From the NCBI GenBank assembly GCA_903927465.1, contig CAIYMY010000020.1, forward strand, positions 1 through 64,000: DNA of 64,000 nt, in the 5' to 3' direction. The notes under the pieces were generated by a model. It was not told where the DNA came from. It searched no databases and saw nothing but the letters and a program-made list of their open reading frames with translations. The translations under genes were made by a program, and so were the position numbers. The number at the start of each line of letters is the position of its first letter. The stretch's first letter is position 1. Shown piece after piece: positions 1 to 10,164 of the stretch. The DNA comes from an uncultured Rhodospirillales bacterium. Its GTDB lineage: Bacteria; Pseudomonadota; Alphaproteobacteria; Acetobacterales; Acetobacteraceae.

Positions 1-861
1 AAGGCCATCAAGGAACGCATCCTGCCCCGCGTGATTTCCGGCGATTGCATCCTGGCCATTTGCATGACGGAACCGCATGCGGGCACGGATGTTGCCAATT
101 ACCGCACCAATACCAAGCGCCATGGCAATCATCTGGTGCTGAACGGCACGAAAACCTTGATTTCTCGCGCCGAGGAAGCCGGCATGTTCGTTGTCTTCAC
201 CCGCGTGGATGGCAAGGCGGGGCGCGAAGGGATCGGCTGCGTTCTGGTGGAAAAGGGCACGCCGGGCCTTTCTGTCACCGGCACCTACCACACCATGGGC
301 GGTGAGAATCTGCACGAAGTACAATTCAATGATTGCGAATTGCCACCAGAAAACCTGGTGATTGAAACGGATGGCTTCAAGAAACTGCTGACCGCCTTCA
401 ATACGCAGCGCTGCCTTAACCCTAGTATTTCCCTAGGGCTCGCGGAAGGCGCCTTTGATGAGGCGGTGCGCTACGTGAATGACCGCAAGCTGTTTGACAA
501 ATCCATCGCGGATTTCCAAGGCATTCGCTGGAAATTCGCCGATATGTTCAAGGATATTGAAGCCGGGCGCGGTTTGCTCTACCGCGCTTGCCTCACCGCC
601 AACCCCTTCCCTGATCCCTTCATGGCAGCCACCGCCAAGGTGTTCTGCAATGAAATGTCGCTCCGTGTGACCAGTGAAGCCGTACAGGTGCATGGCGGCT
701 ATGGCTTCACCGACGAATATCCGGTCTCCCGCCTTTATCGCGGCGCGCGTTATGGTTCGCTTGGTGGTGGGTCTTCGGAATCGCTGCGTGATCTAATCGG
801 CAAACACATCCTGGCCGATGCCGGCGGTGTGGATGGCATTATGGGCCTTGATACCTATTGA
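1..861 (+). CDS. Acyl-CoA dehydrogenase, C-terminal part (5' end outside window)
   Basis: Frame open from base 1; motifs CMTEPHAGTD, QVHGGYGFTDEYPVSRLYR typical of acyl-CoA dehydrogenases. Confidence 0.9.
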   Translation, partial: KAIKERILPRVISGDCILAICMTEPHAGTDVANYRTNTKRHGNHLVLNGTKTLISRAEEAGMFVVFTRVDGKAGREGIGCVLVEKGTPGLSVTGTYHTMGGENLHEVQFNDCELPPENLVIETDGFKKLLTAFNTQRCLNPSISLGLAEGAFDEAVRYVNDRKLFDKSIADFQGIRWKFADMFKDIEAGRGLLYRACLTANPFPDPFMAATAKVFCNEMSLRVTSEAVQVHGGYGFTDEYPVSRLYRGARYGSLGGGSSESLRDLIGKHILADAGGVDGIMGLDTY

Positions 862-927
862 GAAGCCTTGCAGGGCGCAGCCCGGCTGTGGTTAAGCTTT
901 GAAAAAATTAACAACGGGAGGAATGTC

Positions 928-1905
928 ATGACCATGAAGCTCAGCCGTCGCGCCATCATGGGCGCTGCAGCACTCGCCCCTTTTGCTGTCCACGCGCAAT
1001 CCGATTGGCCTAATCGCCCGGTGCGCATTGTAGTGCCCTTCCCGCCCGGCCAGGCCGCTGACATTTTCACCCGCATCATCGCAGATGAACTTTCCAAGCG
1101 CTGGCCGCAGCGCGTGGTGGTGGAAAATCGTGCGGGGGGAGCGTCTGTTCCTGGCGTTGAATCCGTCGCGCGCGCGCCCGCCGATGGCTATACTTTGCTC
1201 ACCGGCACATCCGGCCCGCTTGGCGTGAACCCTTCCGTCATTCAGCGCCTGCCTTATGATGTCGAAAAGGATTTTGCCTTCATCAGCAATATCGTCATGG
1301 TGCCGTTATTGGTGATTGCGCATCCCTCCGTTCCCGAACGCACCATTCAGGAATTGGCCGCCAGCGCCAAGGCGCGCCCTGGGCAATTGGACATGGCTTC
1401 TGCGGGACCCGCCACCAGCCAGCACATGGCCGCCGAATTGCTCATGCTGCGCGCCGGCATTCGCTTCAACATTGTGCATTATCGCGGCAGTGGCCCCGCC
1501 ATTGCCGATGTCATCGCCGGCAATGTGAAGCTGATGACGGATTCCGTTGCCTCCGCCCTGCCGCATATCCAATCCGGCCGCGTGCGCCCGATTGCGCTTT
1601 GCAGCGCGCGGCGCGTGCCGCAATTGCCCGATGTGCCCACCATCGCGGAAAGCCTGGTGCCTGGCTATGAAGCCGCCGGCTGGTCCGGCCTTGTCGCGCC
1701 CACGGGCACGCCGCCCGAAATCATCAATCGCATCAATGCCGATGTGGTGGCCATCCTGCGTGATCCCGCCATTACCAAAAGGATCGAGGATATGGGCGCG
1801 GTGGCAGACCCGCTGACGCCAGATCAATTCGGCACATTCGTCCGCGCGGAAGTCGCCAAATGGCGCGAAGTGGCACGCGCGGGGAATGTAAAGCTGGAAG
1901 GCTAA
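928..1905 (+). CDS. Bug-family (TctC-like) tripartite tricarboxylate transporter substrate-binding protein
   Basis: Signal/TAT-like N-term MKLSRRAIMGAAALAPFAVHAQ, then WPNRPVRIVVPFPPGQAADIFTRI...VVENRAGG typical of Bug receptors; start moved to 928. Confidence 0.9.
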   Translation: MTMKLSRRAIMGAAALAPFAVHAQSDWPNRPVRIVVPFPPGQAADIFTRIIADELSKRWPQRVVVENRAGGASVPGVESVARAPADGYTLLTGTSGPLGVNPSVIQRLPYDVEKDFAFISNIVMVPLLVIAHPSVPERTIQELAASAKARPGQLDMASAGPATSQHMAAELLMLRAGIRFNIVHYRGSGPAIADVIAGNVKLMTDSVASALPHIQSGRVRPIALCSARRVPQLPDVPTIAESLVPGYEAAGWSGLVAPTGTPPEIINRINADVVAILRDPAITKRIEDMGAVADPLTPDQFGTFVRAEVAKWREVARAGNVKLEG

Positions 1906-1912
1906 ACTCGCG

Positions 1913-2356
1913 TCAGTTCAGCGCCATGCCGGCGGATACGCCATGCAGGCAGGCCATCAATAGCGAAAGCGGCAAGCGCAAGCGCCACCACCAAGCTGGC
2001 GCCATGCTTGCCGCCTGCGCTGCGCGATCCGCCAGAGGCAGCAGTGCGAAAATCACCGCGAGCAGCAATAGCCCCACCTGGGGCGGCAGCAGCAGCGCCA
2101 CCCAGGCCGCCAGCATGGGCAGGACGGAAGCCACCAGCCAGCGCGTCAGCGCCGTGCCCTCTGCCCTATTCGCCGCCAGGCCCCACCAGGCGCCGCCGAT
2201 GAAGCTCGCGATCAGCGCGCCATAGGCGGGGCCAGCCTGCAAAGTGAAGGCCGCCGCATCCCCACCCGCAGCCAGAAGCGGCGGCATGGCAAGGCTCGGC
2301 AGCAGGCCGGCGGCGCCCAGCAGCAATGCGGGGCGGGGGATGGAGGCATCGGACAT
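1913..2356 (-). CDS. DUF3429-like integral membrane protein
   Basis: Multiple TM segments; IASFIGGAWWGLA and LLPPQVGLLLLAVIFALLPLADR pattern. Confidence 0.7.
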   Translation of the reverse strand: MSDASIPRPALLLGAAGLLPSLAMPPLLAAGGDAAAFTLQAGPAYGALIASFIGGAWWGLAANRAEGTALTRWLVASVLPMLAAWVALLLPPQVGLLLLAVIFALLPLADRAAQAASMAPAWWWRLRLPLSLLMACLHGVSAGMALN

Positions 2357-2436
2357 GACCCTGCCCTCTCACAATTCAGGCGGTCAGGACAAGCCCCACC
2401 CTGGCGAAGCGCCGCCAATGGCGCCATCTTACGCCC

Positions 2437-4626
2437 ATGAATGTGATCGCCCCCGGCCCCGTGCTGTTCATGCCGGAAAAGCGCCCCGCGCCGCCAACGA
2501 CGCGGCGGCTCACCGTGACCGCGCCTTATGAACCGAATGGAGACCAGCCACGTGCCATCGCTCATCTGATTGGTGGCTTGGAGGCAGCGGAGCGGGACCA
2601 GGTGCTGCTGGGGGTAACCGGTTCCGGCAAGACCTTCACAATGGCCAAGGTGATTGAGGCTGTGCAGCGGCCAACCCTGATCCTGGCGCCGAACAAAACC
2701 TTGGCCGCGCAGCTTTACGGCGAGATGAAAAGCTTCTTCCCAGAAAATGCGGTGGAGTATTTTGTATCCTACTATGATTACTACCAGCCGGAAGCCTATG
2801 TGCCGCGCACCGACACCTACATCGAAAAAGACGCGCAGATCAACGAACAGATAGACCGCATGCGCCATTCCGCCACACAGTCGCTGCTGGAACGGAATGA
2901 CGTGGTGATCGTCGCCTCTGTTTCCTGCATCTATGGCATTGGTTCGGTCGAAACTTATTCCCGCATGGTCGTGAAGCTCGAAGCCGGCGGGAAGATTGAC
3001 CGGGATGTGCTGGTGAAGGGTCTGGTGGAACAGCAATATCGCCGCAACGATAATTTCTTCGCCCGCGGCACTTTCCGCATTCGGGGCGAAAGCGTTGACT
3101 TATGGCCGAGCCATTTGGAAGACCGCGCCTGGCGCGTTTCGCTTTTCGGTGATGAGATTGAAGCAATCCGCGAATTCGATCCGCTGACGGGCGAAATCAC
3201 CGCGGAGATGGAACGCGTTTCGATTTACGCGAATAGCCACTATGTCACCCCGCGCCCGACGCTCACCCAGGCCATCACGCGCATCAAGGATGAATTGAAG
3301 GAACATCTGGCGAAGCTGCATGCGGAAGGCAAATTGCTGGAAGCGCAAAGGCTGGAACAGCGCACCATCTTTGATATTGAAATGATGGAAACCACCGGTT
3401 CCTGCAAAGGGATTGAAAATTACAGTCGCTATCTGACAGGCCGCAATCCGGGCGAACCGCCGCCAACGCTGTTCGAATATTTGCCAGATAACGCTTTGCT
3501 GATCGTGGATGAAAGCCATGTTACGGTGCCGCAGATTGGCGGCATGTATCGCGGAGACTATGCGCGCAAAACCGTGCTTTCCGAATACGGCTTCCGCCTG
3601 CCAAGCTGCACGGATAACCGCCCGCTGAAATTCGAAGAATGGGATACCTACCGCCCGCCTTCCATCTTCGTCAGCGCCACGCCTGGCCCGTGGGAGATGG
3701 AACGCACCGGCGGTGCCTTCGCCGAACAGGTGATCCGCCCGACGGGTCTGGTTGATCCCGTCACGGAAATCCGCCCCGTCGAGAGGCAGGTGGATGATCT
3801 GCTGGCCGAATGTCGCGAAGTCGCCAAGCATGGCGGGCGCGTGCTGGTGACCACACTCACCAAACGCATGGCCGAAGACCTCACCGAATACATGACGGAA
3901 GCCGGTATTCGCGTGCGCTATTTGCATTCGGATATTGACACGCTGGAACGCATCGAAATCATCCGCGATTTGCGCAAAGGCGTGTTTGACGTGCTGATCG
4001 GCATCAACCTTCTGCGCGAAGGCTTGGATATTCCCGAATGCGCGCTTGTTGCGATTCTGGATGCGGATAAGGAAGGGTTCCTGCGCAGTACCACGTCGCT
4101 CATTCAAACCATCGGCCGCGCCGCGCGCAATGTGGATGGTCGCGTAGTTCTGTATGCTGATGTGATGACCAATAGCCTGCGCCGCGCCCTGGAAGAAACC
4201 GCGCGCCGCCGCGCAAGACAGCAAGCCTGGAATACGGAACACGGCATCACGCCGCAGACCATACGCCGCGATATCTCATCCGCCCTGCAATCCGTCTATG
4301 AACAGGATTACGTGACGGTTGACGCGCTTGAAGGCGAAGGAACCGCACAATTCATTGGCAAGGATCTGAAAGCCACCATCGCGGAATTGGAACGCAAGAT
4401 GCGCGCGGCGGCGGCTGATCTTGAATTCGAAACCGCGGCCAGGCTGCGTGATGAGATCAAGCGGCTGGAAAGCCTTGATCTGGGGCTTGCGCCCAATTTG
4501 GCGGGCCGGTCGCTCCAGGAAGCCAAGCCCAAGGCCAAGGCGGATTGGAAGCCAAAGCCCATGGGGCCAGGCGGCGGGGGTTATGATCCCAACAAGGTCA
4601 AGGGCGAGCGGCGACGCAAGGGCTGA
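2437..4626 (+). CDS. uvrB: Excinuclease ABC subunit B
   Basis: [12 protein letters not shown] Walker [29 protein letters not shown]-type region, C-terminal UVR motif. Confidence 0.98.
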   Translation: MNVIAPGPVLFMPEKRPAPPTTRRLTVTAPYEPNGDQPRAIAHLIGGLEAAERDQVLLGVTGSGKTFTMAKVIEAVQRPTLILAPNKTLAAQLYGEMKSFFPENAVEYFVSYYDYYQPEAYVPRTDTYIEKDAQINEQIDRMRHSATQSLLERNDVVIVASVSCIYGIGSVETYSRMVVKLEAGGKIDRDVLVKGLVEQQYRRNDNFFARGTFRIRGESVDLWPSHLEDRAWRVSLFGDEIEAIREFDPLTGEITAEMERVSIYANSHYVTPRPTLTQAITRIKDELKEHLAKLHAEGKLLEAQRLEQRTIFDIEMMETTGSCKGIENYSRYLTGRNPGEPPPTLFEYLPDNALLIVDESHVTVPQIGGMYRGDYARKTVLSEYGFRLPSCTDNRPLKFEEWDTYRPPSIFVSATPGPWEMERTGGAFAEQVIRPTGLVDPVTEIRPVERQVDDLLAECREVAKHGGRVLVTTLTKRMAEDLTEYMTEAGIRVRYLHSDIDTLERIEIIRDLRKGVFDVLIGINLLREGLDIPECALVAILDADKEGFLRSTTSLIQTIGRAARNVDGRVVLYADVMTNSLRRALEETARRRARQQAWNTEHGITPQTIRRDISSALQSVYEQDYVTVDALEGEGTAQFIGKDLKATIAELERKMRAAAADLEFETAARLRDEIKRLESLDLGLAPNLAGRSLQEAKPKAKADWKPKPMGPGGGGYDPNKVKGERRRKG

Positions 4627-4788
4627 TCCGCCCAAAAAACCGGCAGTCGAGGGTGCATATGCCTACAAACCGAACAGATTTCGGCTTTGCAACGCCCCCC
4701 CGCAGAGGTTAAGCCTTGCCCGGTCACGCCCAAGGGCGCAGAGACTTGGTATCAGGTCGCAGGGACCACGGAAAAAGGGAAAACCTCA

Positions 4789-5811
4789 ATGGCTCATGGC
4801 ATTTCGCGCCGCGCTGCGCTCATCGCTGGCACCTCGATCTTGGCGGCCCCGCTTGTGGCCCGCGCCCAGGCGCCGCGGCTGCGCTTCACGCTGGATTGGG
4901 CCTTCCAGGCCCCCAATGCCTTCGCGCTGCTGGCGCGTGACAAGGGCTATTTCCGCGACGCCGGGATTGATGTGCAGATTGACCGAGGCCAGGGCTCCGG
5001 CGGCGTGCCGGTGGCGCTTGCCGGCGGGTCTTATGACATGGGCTATGCGGATTTGAACCCGGCCATCAAATTCGTTGCCGAAAACCCGGATCGCGGCATT
5101 GTGGCGGTTGCCGTGCTGCATGATCGCAGCCCGCTTTGCGCCATTGTGCGCGCCGATGGCCCCATTCGCACGCCGAAGGATCTTGAGGGCAAGCGCCTAG
5201 CTGCGCCGGATTTCGATGCCGGCCGTCAGCTTTTCCCGGCCTTCGCCAAGGCTTCCGGGGTTGATGCCAGCAAGGTGACTTTCCTTTCAGTGTCTCCGGC
5301 TTTGCGTGAACCCATGCTGGTGCGCCGCGAAGCTGATGGCGTGACGGGTTTTGTCACTACCTCAGCGCTCGCGCTGAAGGGCATCGGGCTCGATCATCCG
5401 GCGCAGCGGGTGATGATGTATTACGACCATGGGCTGAACCTTTATGGCGGCGCCATCCTCACCACGCGCGCCTTCATTGAACGCAATCCGGCCGTGGTGC
5501 GTGGTGCGACGGCTGCGCTGATGCGCGGCTTCCGCGATACGCTCCGCAATGGTCAGGAAATGCTGGATAATCTGAAGCGCGTGGAACCACTGACGGATGT
5601 GGCGCTGGAACGCGAGCGGCATGAAATGAATGTCGCGCGCGTCATCATGTCTGACAATGTGCGCGCCAATGGGCTTTCATCCGTAGATATGGGCCGGCTG
5701 CAAACTGGCATTCGCGCGGTGGAAGAAGCCTATAATCTTCAGCCCCGCGTTCAGGCCGCGCAAATCTATACGCCGGAATTCCTGCCCGTCGCTGCCGATC
5801 GCGCGGTCTGA
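4789..5811 (+). CDS. ABC transporter substrate-binding protein (NMT1/ThiY-like)
   Basis: TAT-like leader SRRAALIAGTSILAAPLVARAQ; LRFTLDWAFQAPNAFALLARDKGYFRDAGIDV; followed by ATPase and permease. Confidence 0.88.
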   Translation: MAHGISRRAALIAGTSILAAPLVARAQAPRLRFTLDWAFQAPNAFALLARDKGYFRDAGIDVQIDRGQGSGGVPVALAGGSYDMGYADLNPAIKFVAENPDRGIVAVAVLHDRSPLCAIVRADGPIRTPKDLEGKRLAAPDFDAGRQLFPAFAKASGVDASKVTFLSVSPALREPMLVRREADGVTGFVTTSALALKGIGLDHPAQRVMMYYDHGLNLYGGAILTTRAFIERNPAVVRGATAALMRGFRDTLRNGQEMLDNLKRVEPLTDVALERERHEMNVARVIMSDNVRANGLSSVDMGRLQTGIRAVEEAYNLQPRVQAAQIYTPEFLPVAADRAV

Positions 5812-5820
5812 TCCAGCGCC

Positions 5821-6630
5821 ATGGCGCAGGCTTTCGTGGATATCTCCAATGTCGCCATGCGCTATGGCGGCGTTGAGGGAACGCTCGCGCTCAAAGGCAC
5901 CAGCCTTGCAGTGGCGGAAGGTGAATTCGTTGCCGTGGTTGGGCCATCTGGCTGCGGCAAATCCACACTGATGCGCCTGGTCACAGGGTTGTGGCCACCC
6001 ACTGAAGGCGAGGTTTTCGTGGATGGGCAGGAAGTGGATGGCCCACTTTCCATCGCCGGCATGGCCTTTCAGAACCCTACTTTGCTGCCGTGGAGGAACA
6101 TTCTGGATAATGTGATGCTGCCCTTGGAAGTGGTGCAGCCGCATCGCGGGCAGCTTCGCGCCAAGCGGGCCGATTATGAACGCCAGGCGCGCGAATTGCT
6201 CGCGCTTGTTGGGCTTGATGGGTTTGAAGCCAAGTTCCCCTGGCAGCTTTCGGGTGGGATGCAGCAGCGTGCATCGCTCTGCCGCGCGCTGATCCATCAG
6301 CCGCGTTTGCTGATGCTGGATGAACCCTTCGGCGCCTTGGATATCTTCACGCGCGAAGATCTTTGGGCGGTGATGCAAAAGCTTTGGTTGGCGCGCCGCC
6401 CTACGGTAATCCTGGTGACGCATGATTTGCGCGAAGCCGCTTTTCTCGCGGATCGCGTGCTGGTCATGTCTTCCCGCCCTGGCCGCATCATTGCGGAACG
6501 GCGCGTGGATTTCCCGCGAGAGCGGACCATGGAGACCACCTACACCAAGGAATTCCAGGATTTGGTGCATGAATTGCGCGATCGCATCAGCGATGCCCGC
6601 GATGCCGAGGAAATTGCCGATGCCCCGTAA
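5821..6630 (+). CDS. ABC transporter ATP-binding protein (nitrate/sulfonate/taurine type)
   Basis: GPSGCGKSTLMR, LSGGMQQRASLCRAL, LLMLDEPFGALD. Confidence 0.95.
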   Translation: MAQAFVDISNVAMRYGGVEGTLALKGTSLAVAEGEFVAVVGPSGCGKSTLMRLVTGLWPPTEGEVFVDGQEVDGPLSIAGMAFQNPTLLPWRNILDNVMLPLEVVQPHRGQLRAKRADYERQARELLALVGLDGFEAKFPWQLSGGMQQRASLCRALIHQPRLLMLDEPFGALDIFTREDLWAVMQKLWLARRPTVILVTHDLREAAFLADRVLVMSSRPGRIIAERRVDFPRERTMETTYTKEFQDLVHELRDRISDARDAEEIADAP

Positions 6631-7453
6631 AGCGCTCCGCAGCCCCGAAGCCTTGGCGGCTGCCGCGCGCCGCCGTCGCCGTTTGGAAGCCTGGCTGCCC
6701 TGGCTGGTGATTGGTGGCATGTTCCTGATCTGGGAAGCGGCGGTACGCATTTTTGCCATCCAGCCCTTCATCCTGCCCGCACCTTCGGCCATTGCCGCGA
6801 GCATGGTGAAATGGTGGCAGCCCTTGCTCACCAATTCATGGGCGACGCTGCTGACCACCGTGATCGGCTTCGCCATGGCGATTGTCTTTGGGCTATTGCT
6901 GGGGGTGGTGATCGGGTCTTCCGTGCTGGTTTATCGCGGGCTTTATCCGCTGCTGATCGCCTTCAATTCCGTGCCCAAAGTGGCGGTGGTGCCTATTCTG
7001 GTCATCTGGTTCGGCGCCGGCTTTTGGCCGGCCGTGCTGACCGCCTTTCTGATTTCCTTCTTCCCCATCGTCGTGAATGTCGCGACCGGTATCGCGACGG
7101 TGGAGCCTGAATTGCGCGATGTGCTGCGCGCCCTTGGCGCCAGCCCCACGGACATCATCCGCAAAGTGGGGCTACCGCGCGCCATGCCTTACTTCTTCGC
7201 CTCGCTCAAAGTTGCCATCACGGTTGCTTTTGTTGGGTCCATCATCAGTGAAACCGTCGCCGCTAATGAAGGCATTGGGCATTTGATGCTGGTCGCTTCC
7301 TCCCGCTTTGATGTGCCTTTGGTATTCGCCGGCCTGATCATCACTGGGGTGATGGGGGTCGCGATGTACTGGGTTGCGGTGACGATTGAAGAACGCACCA
7401 CCGGCTGGGCCACACGCGGCCAGCAGGACCCGCGCCTGGCTACTGGGGGCTGA
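6620..7453 (+). CDS. ABC transporter permease (BPD transport inner membrane component)
   Basis: Multi-TM; EAA-like LGASPTDIIRKVGLPRAMPYFFASLKVAI; ATG at 6620 overlaps end of ATPase gene. Confidence 0.92.
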   Translation: MPRKALRSPEALAAAARRRRRLEAWLPWLVIGGMFLIWEAAVRIFAIQPFILPAPSAIAASMVKWWQPLLTNSWATLLTTVIGFAMAIVFGLLLGVVIGSSVLVYRGLYPLLIAFNSVPKVAVVPILVIWFGAGFWPAVLTAFLISFFPIVVNVATGIATVEPELRDVLRALGASPTDIIRKVGLPRAMPYFFASLKVAITVAFVGSIISETVAANEGIGHLMLVASSRFDVPLVFAGLIITGVMGVAMYWVAVTIEERTTGWATRGQQDPRLATGG

Positions 7454-7456
7454 TCC

Positions 7457-8182
7457 ATGGCGGAAGCGCCGCTCCGGCTTGGCATGATGACGCCAAGCTC
7501 CAACACCGTGTTGGAACCCGTCACGGCAGCGCTATTGGCGCCAACCCCCTGGATCACGGCGCATTTCCAACGCCTGCGCGTGCTGGCCATCAATTTGGGT
7601 GCGGACGCCACCAGCCAATTTGACCCGCGCCCGATGGCCGATGCAGCGGCACTTTTGGCTGATGCGAAGGTGCATGCGCTTTGCTGGAATGGCACTTCCG
7701 GCGCATGGCTTGGGCTTGAAAGCGACCGCACACTTTGCGCCAGCATTACCAAGGAAACGGGCACACCCTGCACTACAGCAACCCTCGCGCTATTTGATGC
7801 GCTCGGCGCGCTTGGGGCGAAACGCATCGGCTTGGTCACGCCTTATCTGAACACGGTGCAGACCGCCATTATCGAAAATTTCGCAGGCCTTGGCGTGGAA
7901 ACAATGGTGGAACGCCATCTGGAAGACCCCGGCAATTATAGTTTTGCCGAACACAGCGCCGCCAAGGTGGATGCGCTGGTGCGCGAAGCCGCCGCTGCGA
8001 AGCCCGATGCCATTGTGATCCATTGCACCAATTTCCGCGGCCTACCCGGCGCAGTTGGGATCGAAGCTGAAACGGGCATTCCCATTCTGGATTCCATCGC
8101 CGTGGCGCTTTGGGGTGCCATTCGCGCGGCGGGCCGCGATCCTGCCATGATCAAGGGTGGCGGGCGGCTTTTCGCGCTCTAA
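7457..8182 (+). CDS. Asp/Glu racemase superfamily protein (maleate isomerase / arylmalonate decarboxylase-like)
   Basis: GMMTPSSNTVLEP N-term, CWNGTSGAW, ATLALFDALGALGAKRIGLVTPY, IHCTNFRG. Confidence 0.85.
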   Translation: MAEAPLRLGMMTPSSNTVLEPVTAALLAPTPWITAHFQRLRVLAINLGADATSQFDPRPMADAAALLADAKVHALCWNGTSGAWLGLESDRTLCASITKETGTPCTTATLALFDALGALGAKRIGLVTPYLNTVQTAIIENFAGLGVETMVERHLEDPGNYSFAEHSAAKVDALVREAAAAKPDAIVIHCTNFRGLPGAVGIEAETGIPILDSIAVALWGAIRAAGRDPAMIKGGGRLFAL

Positions 8183-8195
8183 AAACCGAGAAGCC

Positions 8196-10124
8196 CTATC
8201 GCGGCCCTGCCGCCGCGGTGCCTTCCGGCGCATGGGCGAATTCCGGCACCAGCCGGGCCAATTGCTGAAGCGCAAGCCGCGCATTCCCTGCCCGCCCCGC
8301 CGCCGCCATTTCATCAATGGCGCGGCCCACCAAAGCGGAATCCGCCGTGCGCGGGGTTGCCACCAAAAGCCCAGGGAAAGCGGTCGGGCGCGGCGGTTCC
8401 TGGCCGTGGAATAATTCCTCATAAAGTCGCTCACCAGGGCGCAGCCCAGTGAAGCGGATTTCCACATCCTCATCCGGGCGGAGCCCCGCCAGCCGGATCA
8501 TGCGCCGCGCCAGATCCACAATCTTCACGGGCTGGCCCATATCCAAAACAAAGATGCCACCTTCGGCCAATTCCGGCGGCTGGCCTTCGGGATCGGTGGT
8601 GCCGACAACACTCGCCTGCAACACCAGGCCCACCGCTTCACGCACCGTCATGAAATAGCGCCGCATATCAGGATGCGTGACGGTCAGCGGCCCGCCGCGT
8701 TCCAATTGCCGACGAAACAGCGGCACCACACTGCCGGTCGAACCCAACACATTGCCGAACCTCACCGTAATGCAGCGCATCCCCGCGCGGCCATGACGCG
8801 CCTCACGATCCAAAGCCTGGCAATACATCTCGGCCAGCCGCTTTGACGCACCCATCACCGATGTCGGGTTCACGGCCTTGTCGGTGGAGATAAATACCAT
8901 GGCCGCAGCGCCAACACTGCGCGCCGCTTCCGCCACCACGCGCGTGCCAAACGCATTGGTCAGCACACCTTCCAGCGGATCATTTTCCACCATCGGCACA
9001 TGCTTCAGCGCCGCCGCATGAAACACTAATTCCGGCTTGATGTCTTCGAACAGGCGCCTGATGCGTGCCTCATCACGCACATCGGCAAGCACTGCGCGGC
9101 GCGGCACATCCGGGTGTTTTTCGCGCAATTCCAGATCAATTTCGTAAAGCAGAAACTCGCCGTGATCGAGCAAGACCAGCATAGAAGGCCCCAGCGCCGC
9201 CACCTGCCGCGCCAATTCGCCGCCAATCGTGCCGCCCGCGCCCGTCACCAGCACGCGCCGGCCTTGCACCAGCCGCGCCATGCCTTCGCGGTCGAGCGGC
9301 ACTTGCGGGCGATCCAGCAAATCTTCAATCGAAATCGGGCGCAATTCCACACGGCGCGCGGCCTCACTCCCTGCCGGATCAAGCCGCGTCGGCGCCGGCG
9401 CACGGCGCAGCGGCACGCCATGCCGATCCGCCGCATCCAACAGCGCTTCCAAGGCCGCGCCTTCAATATCGGGACCAGAAAGCACAATCAGCCCAGGCAA
9501 ACGCCCTTCTGCGCGCAGCCGATCCAGCACCGCTTCGGCTTCCTCAACCGTGCCCAAGATCAGATGCCCCTGCATGCGCCGTCCCGCCTGACGCGCGCGG
9601 AGCGAGAGAATGCCAATCACCCGATAAGGCGCGCGCCGATCACGTTCCAGCGCGCGAATAAAAAGATCAGTGCCATCTGCCGCACCCACCAACAGCACCG
9701 CTTGCGCATCAGCCGCCGCTTCGCCGGCATGGCGCGTGGCCTGCACCAAAGCCAGAACCCGCGCGCCGATCAGCAGGGCGCCAAGCAGCACGGCATGGAT
9801 CAGCGGAAAGGCCGGATTGGCCGGCTGCCACCCGCCCAGGATTTGCCCGCCAATCCAGAACAGCAGCGCGCCACCCAAAGCCGCGCCCGCCACGGCAAGC
9901 AAATCGCGCAAGCCAACAAAGCGCCAATATTGCTGCGGCAGGCGCAACACCGCACCGGCCGCAAGCAAGGCCAGCATCGCCCCAGGGGCGGCCAACGCCC
10001 ACCAGGCACCAGAAGGCCAATGGCGCGGCGCAATCGCCCATACCGCCAGCACCAGCGCCAGCAGCGCAAGCAGGCCATCAAGGGCCAGATTCAGCAGAAT
10101 CCGATTGGAAGGGCGACGCATCAC
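8196..10124 (-). CDS. Membrane-anchored nucleoside-diphosphate-sugar 4,6-dehydratase/epimerase (CapD/WbpM/FlaA1-like)
   Basis: N-terminal TM segments, VLVTGAGGTIGGELARQ Rossmann, HAAALKHVPMVENDP, STDKAVNPTSVMGASKRLAE. Confidence 0.93.
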   Translation of the reverse strand: MMRRPSNRILLNLALDGLLALLALVLAVWAIAPRHWPSGAWWALAAPGAMLALLAAGAVLRLPQQYWRFVGLRDLLAVAGAALGGALLFWIGGQILGGWQPANPAFPLIHAVLLGALLIGARVLALVQATRHAGEAAADAQAVLLVGAADGTDLFIRALERDRRAPYRVIGILSLRARQAGRRMQGHLILGTVEEAEAVLDRLRAEGRLPGLIVLSGPDIEGAALEALLDAADRHGVPLRRAPAPTRLDPAGSEAARRVELRPISIEDLLDRPQVPLDREGMARLVQGRRVLVTGAGGTIGGELARQVAALGPSMLVLLDHGEFLLYEIDLELREKHPDVPRRAVLADVRDEARIRRLFEDIKPELVFHAAALKHVPMVENDPLEGVLTNAFGTRVVAEAARSVGAAAMVFISTDKAVNPTSVMGASKRLAEMYCQALDREARHGRAGMRCITVRFGNVLGSTGSVVPLFRRQLERGGPLTVTHPDMRRYFMTVREAVGLVLQASVVGTTDPEGQPPELAEGGIFVLDMGQPVKIVDLARRMIRLAGLRPDEDVEIRFTGLRPGERLYEELFHGQEPPRPTAFPGLLVATPRTADSALVGRAIDEMAAAGRAGNARLALQQLARLVPEFAHAPEGTAAAGPR

Positions 10125-10164
10125 AAGCCTTTCCTACCCTAGAATCGCCCAGGGTGGAATCGCT

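Noticed and set aside
2357-2436. Possible SOS/LexA box upstream of uvrB
   Set aside because: No alphaproteobacterial GTTC-N7-GTTC or GAAC-N7-GAAC pattern seen in the short divergent gap.
9114-10142. Long plus-strand ORF (342 aa) antisense to the dehydratase gene
   Set aside because: Q/R/P/A-rich shadow ORF opposite a clear CapD-like protein; typical of high-GC third-position bias. The same applies to 9670-11118, 15790-16650, 17465-18634, 3100-4242, 5677-6876, 36492-37601, 48159-49202 and 52535-53398.
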